Numbered from the stretch's first letter, positions 8,113-17,474 are shown. The stretch is DNA of 64,000 nt from Pseudomonas sp. Os17 (GCF_001547895.1 NZ_AP014627.1:4095501-4159500); one strand, 5' to 3'. The notes: generated by a model not told the origin, from the sequence alone. Numbers and translations: made by a program.

Positions 8113-9852
8113 ATGGATTTCTCTCTCAAGCACCTGGCTGCGGCCACCCTGATGCTCGCCAGCCTGTCCGCGTTCACCAGCAGCGCCCAAGCCAACATCA
8201 CCCCGCAGCAAAGCGCGGCCATCCTCAAGACCTTCAGTGACGCCCCGGCCGGCGACTTCCGCCAGTTCCTCGGCGCCCTGGCCAAGAGCGAAACGGGCAA
8301 GAGCGCCAACCTGGGTCCGGCCATTGCCGCCTTCCTCGACAAAAAAGCCCTGAGCGCCGAACAGCAGAACGAAATCCATCGCCTGCTGGGTCTCTACGCC
8401 CGGATCAAGTACGGCAAGGCCGCCACCGAAACCCTGCGCGAACTGGTGGCCATCCCCACCTTCAACGTCGACGGCGTGCCGCAGTACAAGAACCCCGAGT
8501 TCCTCAAGATCGCCGAGAAGATCCAGGGGCTGGCCAAGGCCTTCAACCTGAACTTTCGCAACATCGACAACCGGGTCTACGAGATCTCCCTGGAGGGCGC
8601 CGGCCAGGAAGTGGTCGGCATCCACGCCCACGCCGACGTGGTGCCGGTGACCCCGGAAAACTGGGTACTCGAAGACGGCACCCGCCTCGACCCGTTCAAG
8701 GTCACCCTGATCGGCGACCGCATGTACGGCCGCGGCACCGAGGATGACAAGAACGGCATCGTCGTCGCGCTCTACGCGATGAAGATCATCAAGGAAGAGC
8801 AACTGCCCCTGGCGCGCCACTTCAAGCTGCTGGTGGACACCACCGAGGAAACCAGCGGCGACGCCATTCCCTACTACTTCGAGCACAACCCGACGCCCAA
8901 CTACAACCTCGCCCTGGACGGCGGCTACCCGGTGGTGATCGCCGAGAAAGGCTACGGCACGGTGATGGCGACCTTTGCCCGGCGCGCCGCCACAGGCCAG
9001 GGCGCCGAGATCACCCACCTCACCGGTGGCCTGGCGACCAACCAGATCCCGTCCACCTCGGTGGCCACCCTGAAGAGCGACAACCCGGCGCAACTGGCTG
9101 CCAGCCTGCAGCAGGCCGGGGCCGAGTACGCCAAGGCCCATGGCGGCAACTTCCAGGTCGCGGCCAAGGTGGCGGGCGCGGACGTACAACTGACCGTCAC
9201 CGGCGTCTCGGCCCACTCCTCCGAGCCCGAGTCCGGGGTCAACCCGGTGGCGCGGATGCTGGATTTCATCAACAGCCTGGACGGCAAGGTGGCCTTCAAG
9301 CACAACGCCTTCACCGACGCCGCCCGCTACCTCGCCGACAACTGGGGCCTGGACTACCTGGGCAAGCAGCTGGGCATCGGTTTTTCCGACGACTTCATGG
9401 GCCCGCTGACCACCTCGCCGACCCTGGTCAGCGTGGATGAGCAGAACCTCAAGCTGGCGGTCAACCTGCGGGTGCCCAAGGGCAAGACCCCGGAGGTGCT
9501 GAAGGGCGAAATCAGCGACAAGCTGGCGGCCTGGAGCAAGAAGAGCGGCGTGGCCGTGACCATCGACACCAAGATCGCCGAACCGATGTACCGCAACCCC
9601 GAGGGTGAATGGGTCAAGGCGCTGCTGGCGGTGGCCAGCGAGAACCTGGGCATGGCGCACACGTTCGGCACCTCCGCCGGCGCCACCTCGGTGCATGAAC
9701 TGCCCAATGGCGTGCAGTTCGGCCTGGCGCGGCCCGAAGTCAAGTACACCGGCCACACCGACAACGAGTTCAAGACCCGGGAGCAGTTCCTGCTGGACCT
9801 GCAGATCGTCACCGAAATGATGGGCCGCATCGGCCAGTTGCCCAAGCTCTGA
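8113..9852 (+). CDS. Exported M20 family dipeptidase
   Basis: 579-residue M20 metallopeptidase with an N-terminal signal peptide (MDFSLKHLAAATLMLASLSAFTSSAQA), so probably periplasmic. Metal-site motifs are HAHADVVPVTPENW, GRGTEDDKNGIV and TTEETSGD, and the PepV-type dipeptidase insert region is present. The likely role is cleavage of imported dipeptides or aminoacyl conjugates. I prefer the ATG at 8113; the ATG at 8101 adds four residues but has AGGA directly abutting it, too close for a ribosome site. Its upstream region holds the GATGGTGCG motif and the dyad at 7992, suggesting co-regulation with the nearby amine genes. Confidence 0.85.
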   Translation: MDFSLKHLAAATLMLASLSAFTSSAQANITPQQSAAILKTFSDAPAGDFRQFLGALAKSETGKSANLGPAIAAFLDKKALSAEQQNEIHRLLGLYARIKYGKAATETLRELVAIPTFNVDGVPQYKNPEFLKIAEKIQGLAKAFNLNFRNIDNRVYEISLEGAGQEVVGIHAHADVVPVTPENWVLEDGTRLDPFKVTLIGDRMYGRGTEDDKNGIVVALYAMKIIKEEQLPLARHFKLLVDTTEETSGDAIPYYFEHNPTPNYNLALDGGYPVVIAEKGYGTVMATFARRAATGQGAEITHLTGGLATNQIPSTSVATLKSDNPAQLAASLQQAGAEYAKAHGGNFQVAAKVAGADVQLTVTGVSAHSSEPESGVNPVARMLDFINSLDGKVAFKHNAFTDAARYLADNWGLDYLGKQLGIGFSDDFMGPLTTSPTLVSVDEQNLKLAVNLRVPKGKTPEVLKGEISDKLAAWSKKSGVAVTIDTKIAEPMYRNPEGEWVKALLAVASENLGMAHTFGTSAGATSVHELPNGVQFGLARPEVKYTGHTDNEFKTREQFLLDLQIVTEMMGRIGQLPKL

Positions 9853-9859
9853 GTGCCCC

Positions 9860-9889
9860 GGCGCGTCCGTCCGCGAGGACGGGCGCGCC
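9860..9889. terminator. Hairpin between convergent genes
   Basis: A 13-bp near-perfect stem (GGCGCGTCCGTCC pairing with GGACGGGCGCGCC through one G-T wobble) with a GCGA loop lies between the stop codons of the dipeptidase and the desaturase. It lacks a T-tract but could serve as a bidirectional transcription block. Confidence 0.4.
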
Positions 9890-9935
9890 ACCTCCCTCCC
9901 CCCGTCCCCGCACGCCGCCAGGCTCGGCCCAGGCT

Positions 9936-10901
9936 TCAGTCTGCCGACGACTTCCAGGACGGATCGCTGACATCGCGCAGCACCCCGATGTAGCCCCGGT
10001 AGAGATTGCCTGCCGGCAGCAGCTGCCGTGCGGCCAATTGCCGATGCAGACGCTGCAGGTGGTAGAACGGCACGCGCACATAGAGGTGATGCTCGATGTG
10101 GTAGTGGATGGCGTGGGGGCCGAAGAGGAAGGTCTGCCAGTTTGGCCGCACGATGCTGCGGGCGTTCTGGCTCTGGTCGGCATGGGCCGGCAGGCCGGCG
10201 TGCTCCATGATCGCCCGCACCCGGCCCATCAGCGGCAACAGGGTCATCGCCGGCAGCAGCCACAAGCCGAGATAGAGCCAGGGGTGCCCGCTCCAGGCCA
10301 GCAGGCCGAACAGCAGGCCGTTGCCCAGCAGCATGGAAAGGAACTCCGAAAACCGCAGCCTCGCCGACTTGTCGACCCTGGGCATGACCGCGCGGTAGTC
10401 GCCCCGGGCAAATCGGCAGGCACTGATGACGTACCCCACCCCCAGCAGATCCGCCAGCAAGCGCCTGGCCAGCTTGCCCCGCGGCAGCGGGTAATCCCCC
10501 ATGCCGAATACCGCCATCACCGGATCGTCATGCTGCATCGGCTGGCGGTGATGCTTCAGGTGACCGGCACGGTAGGTCGCCAAGGACAGAAACAGCGGAC
10601 CTGCCGCCAACCACTGCCCCACGGCATCATTGCGCGCCTGCCCGCGCAGCAGCAGGCCGTGGGCACTCTCGTGCATGAGCACCGCCAGGGCCAGTTGGCT
10701 GCGGGCGATGAGCAGCGCCGCCAGGAGGTAGGTCAGCGGGTGCGGCCAGAGCGCGGCGGCGCTGAATGCGGCAGCGATCAGGCCCCAGTCCGCCAGCAGG
10801 GCCAGCACGGCGATCCGCGGCTTGAGCACCAACAGCTCGGCCTCGGGGACAAAGGCACGCAGCAGGCGGTTGTCGCCGGCACGGGGTTCAGGCTGGGACA
10901 C
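9936..10901 (-). CDS. Membrane fatty acid desaturase
   Basis: Integral-membrane non-heme diiron desaturase or hydroxylase. All three histidine boxes are present: HESAHG (HxxxH), HLKHH (HxxHH) and HYHIEHH (HxxHH), with hydrophobic segments between them. The GTG at 10901 (VSQPEPRAG) is the likely start, with AAGGA upstream; 321 residues. Last gene of the 15.6-9.9 kb minus-strand run and overlapping the PAP2 gene by 14 nt. It could modify an acyl chain or a carotenoid/sphingoid-like lipid; the substrate is unknown. Confidence 0.87.
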   Translation of the reverse strand: MSQPEPRAGDNRLLRAFVPEAELLVLKPRIAVLALLADWGLIAAAFSAAALWPHPLTYLLAALLIARSQLALAVLMHESAHGLLLRGQARNDAVGQWLAAGPLFLSLATYRAGHLKHHRQPMQHDDPVMAVFGMGDYPLPRGKLARRLLADLLGVGYVISACRFARGDYRAVMPRVDKSARLRFSEFLSMLLGNGLLFGLLAWSGHPWLYLGLWLLPAMTLLPLMGRVRAIMEHAGLPAHADQSQNARSIVRPNWQTFLFGPHAIHYHIEHHLYVRVPFYHLQRLHRQLAARQLLPAGNLYRGYIGVLRDVSDPSWKSSAD

Positions 10902-11511
10902 GGCGGTGTTTTCCTTGTCGTTGGGTGGCCAGGGCACAGACCAGGGCCAGGAGCATGCCCCCCGCCACATCGATCAGCGTGTGCTGCTTGAGGGTCAGGG
11001 TCGAGAGGCAGATCAGCAGTCCGCTGGTGGCGCTCAGCCATGGGTAGGGGCGGTCCCAGAGCGCCCGGCAGGCCAGGCAGGTCACCGCCACATGCAGACT
11101 GGGAAAGCCGTTGCAGGCCCGGTCCAGTTGCCACATGCGGCTCAGCCGCTGTTGCAGGAAGGCATTGTCCAGGGCGCCGATCTCCGGCCGGGGCAGATCT
11201 TCCGGAAACAGCCAGAAGCACAGCAGCGCGACGCCGAAGGCCAGACCGGTGGCGTTGCGCAGCGCGCGAAAGCGCTCCGGGCTGGCGTAGGCCGCCGCCA
11301 GCAGGACAAAGGGAAAGAACAGCACATACAGGAACCAGGACTCGGCCACGAACGGGATCCACTGATCCCACGGCGTGACCCAGCTGTAGCGGGGCCTGAC
11401 CAGGCGCTGCAGGCCGATGAACAGCGCCAGCCCCAGCAGCAGGGCGAACGCTGCCGCCAGGGCCTGCCCGGGGCGGGCGGCCAGGATCAGGCGGCGCAAG
11501 GGGCTGGCCAT
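10888..11511 (-). CDS. PAP2-superfamily membrane phosphatase/phosphotransferase
   Basis: 207-residue integral membrane protein of the PAP2 superfamily, resembling inositolphosphoceramide-synthase-type members. The catalytic motifs NGFPSLHVA (SxH) and LTLKQHTLIDVAGG (HxxxD) are present; the first KxxxxxxRP motif is not obvious, as in that branch. About six hydrophobic segments are seen. Lies between a glycosyltransferase and a desaturase, which suggests lipid phosphate removal or head-group transfer. Whether it serves the metabolite cluster or a separate lipid is not resolved. Confidence 0.78.
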   Translation of the reverse strand: MASPLRRLILAARPGQALAAAFALLLGLALFIGLQRLVRPRYSWVTPWDQWIPFVAESWFLYVLFFPFVLLAAAYASPERFRALRNATGLAFGVALLCFWLFPEDLPRPEIGALDNAFLQQRLSRMWQLDRACNGFPSLHVAVTCLACRALWDRPYPWLSATSGLLICLSTLTLKQHTLIDVAGGMLLALVCALATQRQGKHRRVPA

Positions 11512-11574
11512 TGCAACTGGCAGGCCGACTGGCGGGACGGTTGCGGGGAGGCAAGGCGCTTCAAGGCGGCGTCC

Positions 11575-12666
11575 TCACAAGCCGAGCAAACGGCTGACCC
11601 AGGCATCGGTCCGCGCCCGGGCACGCTGGTTGCCCGCCACCACGTCGGGCGCCGGCGCCGCCGCGCTCAACTGCTGCGCCGCTTGCGCCACCTGCCGGCG
11701 AAAATCGGCGGCGTCGCCGCGCCAGGTCACCACCCGGTGCAGCACCTGCAGCTGGGCGGCGCGAGCGGCATTGCTGGTCTGTTCGGGCTGGTCGCTGAGG
11801 ACCAGGATGATCGGCCGCTGATAGACCCGGGCAATGGCCAGCGCGGCCATGCCGGGGGCCGACACCATCAGCTGGGCCCGGGCCGCGCGACTGGCCCAGT
11901 GCGGATCGACCCCGAGCCAGCCATCGTGCCCGGCATACCCCTCGCCCACCCGATGCCCGTGCAGACCGGCATCCCCCAGCCCGGCGCTCAAGGCGTCGGC
12001 CAGCCCGAGCTCGCAAAAATGCGGATTGAGGTACACCGCCGCGTCCGCCCCGAGCGCGTCCGGCAAGGCCTCGGCCAGGGCCACCGGCGTCGGCAGGCGA
12101 TACAGCGCCGGGGCCTGGGCATCATCGACGTCATAGGCAAAATCATGCTCGATACGCGCCCGCGCCGCATCGATCTGGCGGCCGACGATCCAGCCGAACA
12201 GGCGCCCGAACTGCCGCGGCCACAAGCCCTCGAAGTTGTTCAGCAGCGCCCGCTTGAGGCTGGCGCCGTAGACATGCACCACCTTGCGCCGCCACCCCGG
12301 CAGCATGCCCATGTACAGCAACGCCGGGTGGAAGGAATCGTTGATCACCAGGTCGACACCGCGCCAGCGGCGCCTCAAGTGCAAGATGTCCCGCAGCATG
12401 CGTCCGGGACGGAACAGGTAATGGGCGACATTGCGGTTGGTGGCCTGGCGTTGCATGTTCTGTTCGCGGTCGAACTGCACCGCGTAGTGCAGCGAAAGGA
12501 TCTGCGCCTGGATGCCGAAGCGCTGCAGAAATGCCTGCCCCGGCGCCGAGGTGGTCAGCACCTCGACCTGGGCCCCGGCCGCACGCAGGGCATGCACCAG
12601 CAACTGCGCGCGCATCAGGTGGCCGCGGGCGTCGGCGGTGGCCAGGTAGAGAATTCGCCCACTCAT
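11575..12666 (-). CDS. Glycosyltransferase (MurG/MGT-like GT-B fold)
   Basis: 363-residue protein starting MSGRILYLATADARGHLMRAQLL, the N-terminal pattern of GT-B sugar transferases such as MurG and MGT. A C-terminal stretch LMVSAPGMAALAIARVYQRPIILVLSDQPEQTSNA matches the nucleotide-sugar binding region. The start at 12666 overlaps the stop of the diiron protein gene (ATGA), so the genes are coupled. It probably glycosylates a lipid or small molecule; donor and acceptor are not readable. Confidence 0.75.
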   Translation of the reverse strand: MSGRILYLATADARGHLMRAQLLVHALRAAGAQVEVLTTSAPGQAFLQRFGIQAQILSLHYAVQFDREQNMQRQATNRNVAHYLFRPGRMLRDILHLRRRWRGVDLVINDSFHPALLYMGMLPGWRRKVVHVYGASLKRALLNNFEGLWPRQFGRLFGWIVGRQIDAARARIEHDFAYDVDDAQAPALYRLPTPVALAEALPDALGADAAVYLNPHFCELGLADALSAGLGDAGLHGHRVGEGYAGHDGWLGVDPHWASRAARAQLMVSAPGMAALAIARVYQRPIILVLSDQPEQTSNAARAAQLQVLHRVVTWRGDAADFRRQVAQAAQQLSAAAPAPDVVAGNQRARARTDAWVSRLLGL

Positions 12667-13394
12667 CGGCGGCGGCCCACGCCACCCAGTACCCAGCCGG
12701 CGCCCAGCATGGCCAGGGCCCCGCTGACGCCGAAGCTGGCATCCACGGCGCGTATCTCCCTGAGCAAGGCCGCCAGTCGGTGCGCTTCCCCGGGCGCCAC
12801 GATACGCCGCAGGGTGTTCTGGCACAGGCGCACGTGGGCTTGCTCATCGGCCAGCACCCGCGCCAACAGCGGATACAGGCGATGCCCGGGGTCCAGCACG
12901 GCGCAGTGGCGGCGCAACACCCGCTCGGCCATCTGCTCGGCGCAGAGCCCGGTGGCATAGGCCGGCACCAGCAGGCCATGCTCGAAAGACCCGGCATAGC
13001 GATGGGCCAGCCGCTGCCAGCGCAGGATCTTGCGCCGGCTCAGCCAGTCCGGCTCCAGGCGCTGGGCGCCTTGGTCGCCCAGCGCCCGCAGGGCCTCGGC
13101 GAACAGGGTCACATGACGCTGCTCATCGGCCAGATGCTGCTGCACCTGACGTTCGAGCCAGGGCGGCGACTGCGGCAGCAGCTCGTCCAGCAGCGCCCGC
13201 TCGGTGGCGTCTTCACCGGCCAGGTACATGCGCAACAACAGGCGCTCGCCCCTTTGGCTCAGGTGCAGGCGCCGCAGCGCGGCGCGCTTGATGCGGTCCA
13301 CCAGGCGCGCCTGCAGCGCCCCCAGGCCCCGGGCCCGGGGCTGGTTCAGGCAGCTGAAATCGGCCGCGCCCACCCGCCCTTGCTCCGCGCTCAT
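12663..13394 (-). CDS. Ferritin-like diiron protein
   Basis: 243-residue, mostly helical protein with the four-helix carboxylate-bridged diiron pattern: a Glu in GEDATER near residue 60, ADEQRHV (ExxH) near 90, AEQMAER near 150 and ADEQAHV (ExxH) near 183. This is typical of ferritin-like oxygenases/oxidases. The C-terminus has a hydrophobic, glycine-rich segment that could associate with the membrane. Coupled by overlap to genes on both sides. May perform an oxygenation in the lipid- or glycan-like sub-pathway; the reaction is unknown. Confidence 0.72.
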   Translation of the reverse strand: MSAEQGRVGAADFSCLNQPRARGLGALQARLVDRIKRAALRRLHLSQRGERLLLRMYLAGEDATERALLDELLPQSPPWLERQVQQHLADEQRHVTLFAEALRALGDQGAQRLEPDWLSRRKILRWQRLAHRYAGSFEHGLLVPAYATGLCAEQMAERVLRRHCAVLDPGHRLYPLLARVLADEQAHVRLCQNTLRRIVAPGEAHRLAALLREIRAVDASFGVSGALAMLGAGWVLGGVGRRR

Positions 13395-14413
13395 TGCCCG
13401 GGCTGCGCCGCGGTGGCGCTCGCCTGCTGGCTGTGGTGCCAGGCCAGGATCAGGCCGATGAAGCTGTCGCGCATAAAGGCCGTACCGCTGGCAGCGGCAC
13501 CGGGAAAGGCTTGCTCCTGGCCGTTGTAGCGCAGGTAGCCCTGGCCGTTGACCGCGCCCAGTTGCAGATTGTCGTGCTTGTTCAGGCCGCGCCGGCGCAC
13601 CTCCTGGAGCAACGGGCTGTCCTCAAGGCCGAACACGAACAGCTGGCGCTGCACCACCCACCGCGGAATCTGCCCACTGAGGGCCCGCAGGTCGAGGTTC
13701 CAGGTGCCCTGCTCCAGCACCTGCTGCAGGGCCTGGGTGTCCGCCTGCCTGGCGTCGAAGCTGGCGCGCATCAGCGACTTGGACACCCGGCCAATGCCCA
13801 GGCCGATGGTGATGTCGTCGGCCGCCGGGTTCTGCGCGTCACTGGGGCGCACCACCACCAAATAGCTGGCCACCCGCGCGGCGATCGACGGCTGGGCCAG
13901 TACCTTGCGCGCCTGCTCGGCGCTCAGCAGCAGGCGCTCGCCGGCCCCCTCGCGGACACTGATGCGGTAGGGATCAAGAGCGATGTCGCGAAACGCGCCG
14001 CGCACCGGGGCATGCACATAGGTGTCGGTCTTCCACTTGGGACCGGAGCGGCGCAACAGCACCTGCAGGCTCAGGGGCACGCGCTGGCCATCACCGGCGA
14101 TGCCGCTGCCGTGCAGCAGGATGTCGCCGATCACGGTCTTGTCGTCATGATCGCTGGCGGCCTCGATCACGATGGATCGGGCTTGCCGGTCGACGCTGGC
14201 ACGGGCGTCGGCCACGTCCAGGGCCACCCGGTTGCACTCGATGTCGCTGGAGACAGGCGTGGCACAGCCACTGTCCGAGGCGAAGTGATACACCCCGCGA
14301 CCGGCGAACTCGCTGGGCGCGGCCTGGGCCTGGGCCTGGGCCTGGGCTGCCAGGGCCAGCACCGCCAGGCACAGCAGGGAACGGCCGAATGAGGCAAGTG
14401 AAGGTTTGTGCAT
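13391..14413 (-). CDS. Exported protein of unknown function
   Basis: 340 residues with a clear signal peptide (MHKPSLASFGRSLLCLAVLALAAQA) ending in an AQ dipeptide run coded by a short DNA repeat. The mature part has two cysteines in DSGCATPVSSDIECNRV that may form a disulfide, and alternating hydrophobic patterns suggesting beta structure. I recognise no family. GAGGAAA precedes the ATG at 14413. Its place between the family 2 glycosyltransferase and the diiron protein, with overlap, suggests a periplasmic part in the same process. Confidence 0.7.
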   Translation of the reverse strand: MHKPSLASFGRSLLCLAVLALAAQAQAQAQAAPSEFAGRGVYHFASDSGCATPVSSDIECNRVALDVADARASVDRQARSIVIEAASDHDDKTVIGDILLHGSGIAGDGQRVPLSLQVLLRRSGPKWKTDTYVHAPVRGAFRDIALDPYRISVREGAGERLLLSAEQARKVLAQPSIAARVASYLVVVRPSDAQNPAADDITIGLGIGRVSKSLMRASFDARQADTQALQQVLEQGTWNLDLRALSGQIPRWVVQRQLFVFGLEDSPLLQEVRRRGLNKHDNLQLGAVNGQGYLRYNGQEQAFPGAAASGTAFMRDSFIGLILAWHHSQQASATAAQPGQ

Positions 14414-14466
14414 GGAAGTTTCCTCTAGGCACGCCGGTGGCGTGCGACGATGCGGCGCGACGCGGA

Positions 14467-15555
14467 TCAATCCAGGTGGCGGTGGTAGGACAGCGCTTCA
14501 CTGTGGCGAGCACTGGCGCGGCCGATCTGCAGTCCGCAACCACGGACCACGGCGCCGGCGGTATCGAGCAGGGAAATGGCCGTGACCATGGCCATCGCCC
14601 CCAGGCGCCGCAGCCCGCGCAAGGGCGGCAGGTCCTGGTGATTGAGGGCGCGCAGGCTGTAGCCCAGGCGTCCCAGCATCACGCACAGGGGGCCGAGCGG
14701 CCCGCTGCGCGCGAGCCATTGCAGCCAGCCCGGCAGGTAGGCGCGGACCAGATAAGGGGTCAGGTCGACGCTGTCGCCGCCCCTGAGCCAGCGCAGCTTG
14801 AGCACTTCGCCCTGGCTGTCGGGCAGACGATGCTCGGTGTGGGCGGCGGGGGCATAGAGCACCGCCACCCCGGCCGCTTGCAGGCGCAGGCCCATGACCT
14901 GGCAATGGGCCCGGTACACCCCGTCCAGCGGCTCGTAGCGGTAGTGCTCGAAGGTGTCGCAACGAAAAGCCACGTTGTTGGCATAGAAGTTACGCTTGGC
15001 CCCCTGGCGCAAGGGGCTGGGGAAGTACATGAAGTCGATGGCGGTCAGGGCGCTGCCGGCGACGCTGGGCGCATAGCTGGTGCGCCCGGCCACCGCCAGC
15101 GGCGCATCGGGCCCGGCCAGGGGGGCAAGCAACTGCTCCAGCCAGCCGGCACAGGGAATGCAATCGGCGTCGGCAAACACCACGTACTGGCAGCGCTGCC
15201 GGTCGACCGCGTCAAAGCCGACATTCTTGGCGTCGTAGTAGCCGGTGCCGCCATCGATCTCGACAAAATCCACGGGCCGCCCCGCCAGGGCGCACAAGGC
15301 CTGGCGCGCCGCCAGGTCGAGGCCATCGTGGGTGATGATCCACTGGGCAAGGGACTGGGGCGCCAGACTCTGCCGGGCCAGCCGGGCGATCAGCCGCTCA
15401 AGACTGTGCAGGGCCTCCAGGGCATCCTTGCCGCCGCGCAGGTTGTTGGTTTCCAGCACCAGGGCGCAGCTGGCGGCAATCGCCTCCAGGCGCTCGCGCC
15501 CCTGGCTGCCGGGAGGCAACTGCGACATCCCGGTTGTCGTCTCTTGGCTATCCAT
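14467..15555 (-). CDS. Glycosyltransferase family 2
   Basis: 362-residue GT-A type glycosyltransferase. The donor-binding motif FADADC lies near residue 126, and a later region (NNVAFRCDTFEHYRY) matches the acceptor side of family 2 enzymes. Two C-terminal hydrophobic segments suggest a membrane anchor. First gene of the tightly packed run ending with the desaturase; a 14-bp palindrome lies 59-72 nt before it. Distinct from the family 2 enzyme at 24.8 kb. Substrates unknown. Confidence 0.78.
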   Translation of the reverse strand: MDSQETTTGMSQLPPGSQGRERLEAIAASCALVLETNNLRGGKDALEALHSLERLIARLARQSLAPQSLAQWIITHDGLDLAARQALCALAGRPVDFVEIDGGTGYYDAKNVGFDAVDRQRCQYVVFADADCIPCAGWLEQLLAPLAGPDAPLAVAGRTSYAPSVAGSALTAIDFMYFPSPLRQGAKRNFYANNVAFRCDTFEHYRYEPLDGVYRAHCQVMGLRLQAAGVAVLYAPAAHTEHRLPDSQGEVLKLRWLRGGDSVDLTPYLVRAYLPGWLQWLARSGPLGPLCVMLGRLGYSLRALNHQDLPPLRGLRRLGAMAMVTAISLLDTAGAVVRGCGLQIGRASARHSEALSYHRHLD

Positions 15556-15613
15556 TTCGTTGTGTCTCTGTAAAAGCGCGGTCGCCCCAGGGGCGGGGGC
15601 GCAATCACAGCAT

Positions 15614-15627
15614 TATTCCCGGGAATA
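15614..15627. promoter_or_regulatory. Palindrome TATTCCCGGGAATA upstream of the GT2 gene
   Basis: Perfect 14-bp palindrome in the 206-bp gap (15556-15761) between the YczE-like and family 2 glycosyltransferase genes, positioned like an operator for the downstream minus-strand run. It suggests this sub-operon has its own promoter. No other gene is seen in the gap. Confidence 0.4.
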
Positions 15628-15761
15628 TTCAAACACCGGCAGCGTGCGGCACCGGCCGACGCTGCCGCTTGACCCGGCCCCTTGCACAGACACCGCAGAC
15701 ACCCGAGGGCGCAACAGCCACCTGCGCCGCCATGGCCAATCGCCCCCTGAGCCTGCCGGGC

Positions 15762-16487
15762 CTACTTGCCCGAGAGCGACACCGGCGGGGCAAACTCGGC
15801 ATTGCGCCGCTTGAGCCCATAGTTGCCCATGCGCAGGTAGCGCTCGTTCATGTTCATGAACGGCTTGATCATCGGCGCAATGATCAGCAGAAAGGCAATG
15901 GTGCCGATGCCGAAGGGTCCCCCCAGGGCCCAGCCAACAAGAAAGATGCTGATCTCCAGCACCATCTTCGCCAGGGTGAAGGACCAGCCGAGCTTGTTCA
16001 TCATGCTGATCACCAGCAGATCGATGACCCGGATGCCGATGCCGCTCATGATGATCAGCGCCGAGGCATAGGCGCACAGGGCCAGGCCAATGCTCAGCAG
16101 TACATAGGGCCCCAGGATCGCCGCCAGCGCCTGATCAAGCTCGAGCAGTAGCCAAAGGTCGATGAACAGGCCGGTCAGGGTGGTGGTGATGAACGGACTC
16201 AGCGGCGGCCACTGGCGGTTCCACAGCGCCCACCACAGCAGCAAACCCACCGAGAACAGTGCCGAACAGGCTCCCAGCCCGACCTGCAGCTGGTTGTTCA
16301 AGGCAATCACAAACACATCCAACGGATCGGTCCCCAACTGGCTGACGATGAAGAACAGCGCCCCCAGGGAGAAGATCATTACCCCTATCAAGTACATCGC
16401 CAGCCGGTCCGGCGAGCGCCAGGCTCGAACGGAGGCCGCCAGTGCCTGCTTGATGCCCTTGGGCCCGACGTGTTGTTCCTGGGTCAT
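15762..16487 (-). CDS. YczE/YitT-type integral membrane protein
   Basis: 241 residues with about six membrane segments, for example LAMYLIGVMIFSLGALFFIV, and the motif QLGTDPLDVFVIAL, typical of YczE/YyaS family proteins (TDP motif between helices 1 and 2). Start at 16487 has GAGGGAAG upstream. YczE homologues in bacilli affect lipopeptide synthesis by an unknown mechanism, an interesting parallel for a gene inside a metabolite cluster. Could be a transporter or membrane regulator. Upstream neighbour is the ROK kinase. Confidence 0.72.
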   Translation of the reverse strand: MTQEQHVGPKGIKQALAASVRAWRSPDRLAMYLIGVMIFSLGALFFIVSQLGTDPLDVFVIALNNQLQVGLGACSALFSVGLLLWWALWNRQWPPLSPFITTTLTGLFIDLWLLLELDQALAAILGPYVLLSIGLALCAYASALIIMSGIGIRVIDLLVISMMNKLGWSFTLAKMVLEISIFLVGWALGGPFGIGTIAFLLIIAPMIKPFMNMNERYLRMGNYGLKRRNAEFAPPVSLSGK

Positions 16488-16541
16488 AGCACTTCCCTCT
16501 TCTGATGATTGATACGTCCGTGCAGGTCTGCCATGGCGCAC

Positions 16542-17474
16542 TCACTTGGCACTCATGGAGATGAAACTCATGCCGTTGCTGACATGGCGGATGGTGACCC
16601 TGGAATTGTCGATGCCGCCGTCGCAGATCTCGTTCTGCACCTCGGGGCTGGCCTGGGCCAGATACAGGCCGCCCATCACCGTGGCTTCGGTGCCCTGGGG
16701 CGAGTGCATGACCAGCGGCGGCGTCAGTGACGGCTTCAGGTAGCCCGGCTCGCGCAGCAGCATGCCCACCTGCTGGGGAATTTCCGGAAAGCGCCCGAGC
16801 ATGCCGCCGCCCAGGCAGATCACCTCGACCCGGAACAGCTCCACCAGATTGGCCGTGGCCAGGGCCAGGGCCTGTACCGCCCGCAAGCGCCAGTGATTGA
16901 GCGTGGCCTCATCGGAAAAGCCCATCGACGCGACGAACTTGTCCAGCGAGCGAAACGAGGCATAGGCCTGCAGACAGCCCGCCCGGCCACAGGAGCAGGG
17001 AGCGCCGCCGGGCCAGACCAGCAGGTGTCCCAGCTCCCGATTGGGCAACATGCGCCCCTGATAGACCACCCCGCCACCGACCCCGGTGCCCAGGGAAAAA
17101 TGCACCAGATTGGAGGCGCGCATGACCGTGGCGTCGCCAAAGGTCGCGGCCGTGCCGTCATCGCACCAGATCACCCGCTCGACCCCTTCGATGCGCAGCG
17201 CCGGGCCGATGGCCAGGCCTTCCCAGTCCGGCCGGTTGGGCCAGCGGATGATGGTGCCGTCGGCGTTGATGGTCGGGGCGCTGGCAATCACCAGGCAATT
17301 GATCGGGCCGTACAGGGCGATCTGCTGATACAGCAGGACCACCGCCTGCTCGATGATGCTCTGCGGCTTGCAACCGGCCGCGATCTCGATGCGCTCACGC
17401 TGCACCACCCGGCCGCCGACACTGCAATGGATGGCCATCTTGCTGCCACCCAGATCGACACTTGCGCAATGCAT
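16542..17474 (-). CDS. ROK family sugar kinase, kanosamine 6-kinase-like (RifN-like)
   Basis: 310-residue ROK kinase. Motifs: N-terminal phosphate loop CASVDLGGSKMA, central LGTGVGGGVVYQG and the zinc motif CSCGRAGCLQAY. Kanosamine kinases of AHBA clusters (RifN) belong to this family and phosphorylate kanosamine at C6, feeding the aminoshikimate pathway. Assignment to kanosamine rests on the AHBA-synthase-like, oxidoreductase, phosphatase and dehydroquinase genes in the same cluster. Its ATG overlaps the SDR stop. Alternative: a glucokinase or N-acetylhexosamine kinase. Confidence 0.75.
   Translation of the reverse strand: MHCASVDLGGSKMAIHCSVGGRVVQRERIEIAAGCKPQSIIEQAVVLLYQQIALYGPINCLVIASAPTINADGTIIRWPNRPDWEGLAIGPALRIEGVERVIWCDDGTAATFGDATVMRASNLVHFSLGTGVGGGVVYQGRMLPNRELGHLLVWPGGAPCSCGRAGCLQAYASFRSLDKFVASMGFSDEATLNHWRLRAVQALALATANLVELFRVEVICLGGGMLGRFPEIPQQVGMLLREPGYLKPSLTPPLVMHSPQGTEATVMGGLYLAQASPEVQNEICDGGIDNSRVTIRHVSNGMSFISMSAK

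Noticed and set aside
8080..10263. 727-codon minus-strand frame opposite the dipeptidase
   Set aside because: Low-complexity G/A/R/V/H-rich translation typical of antisense frames in GC-rich DNA; the plus strand has a complete M20 peptidase with signal peptide.
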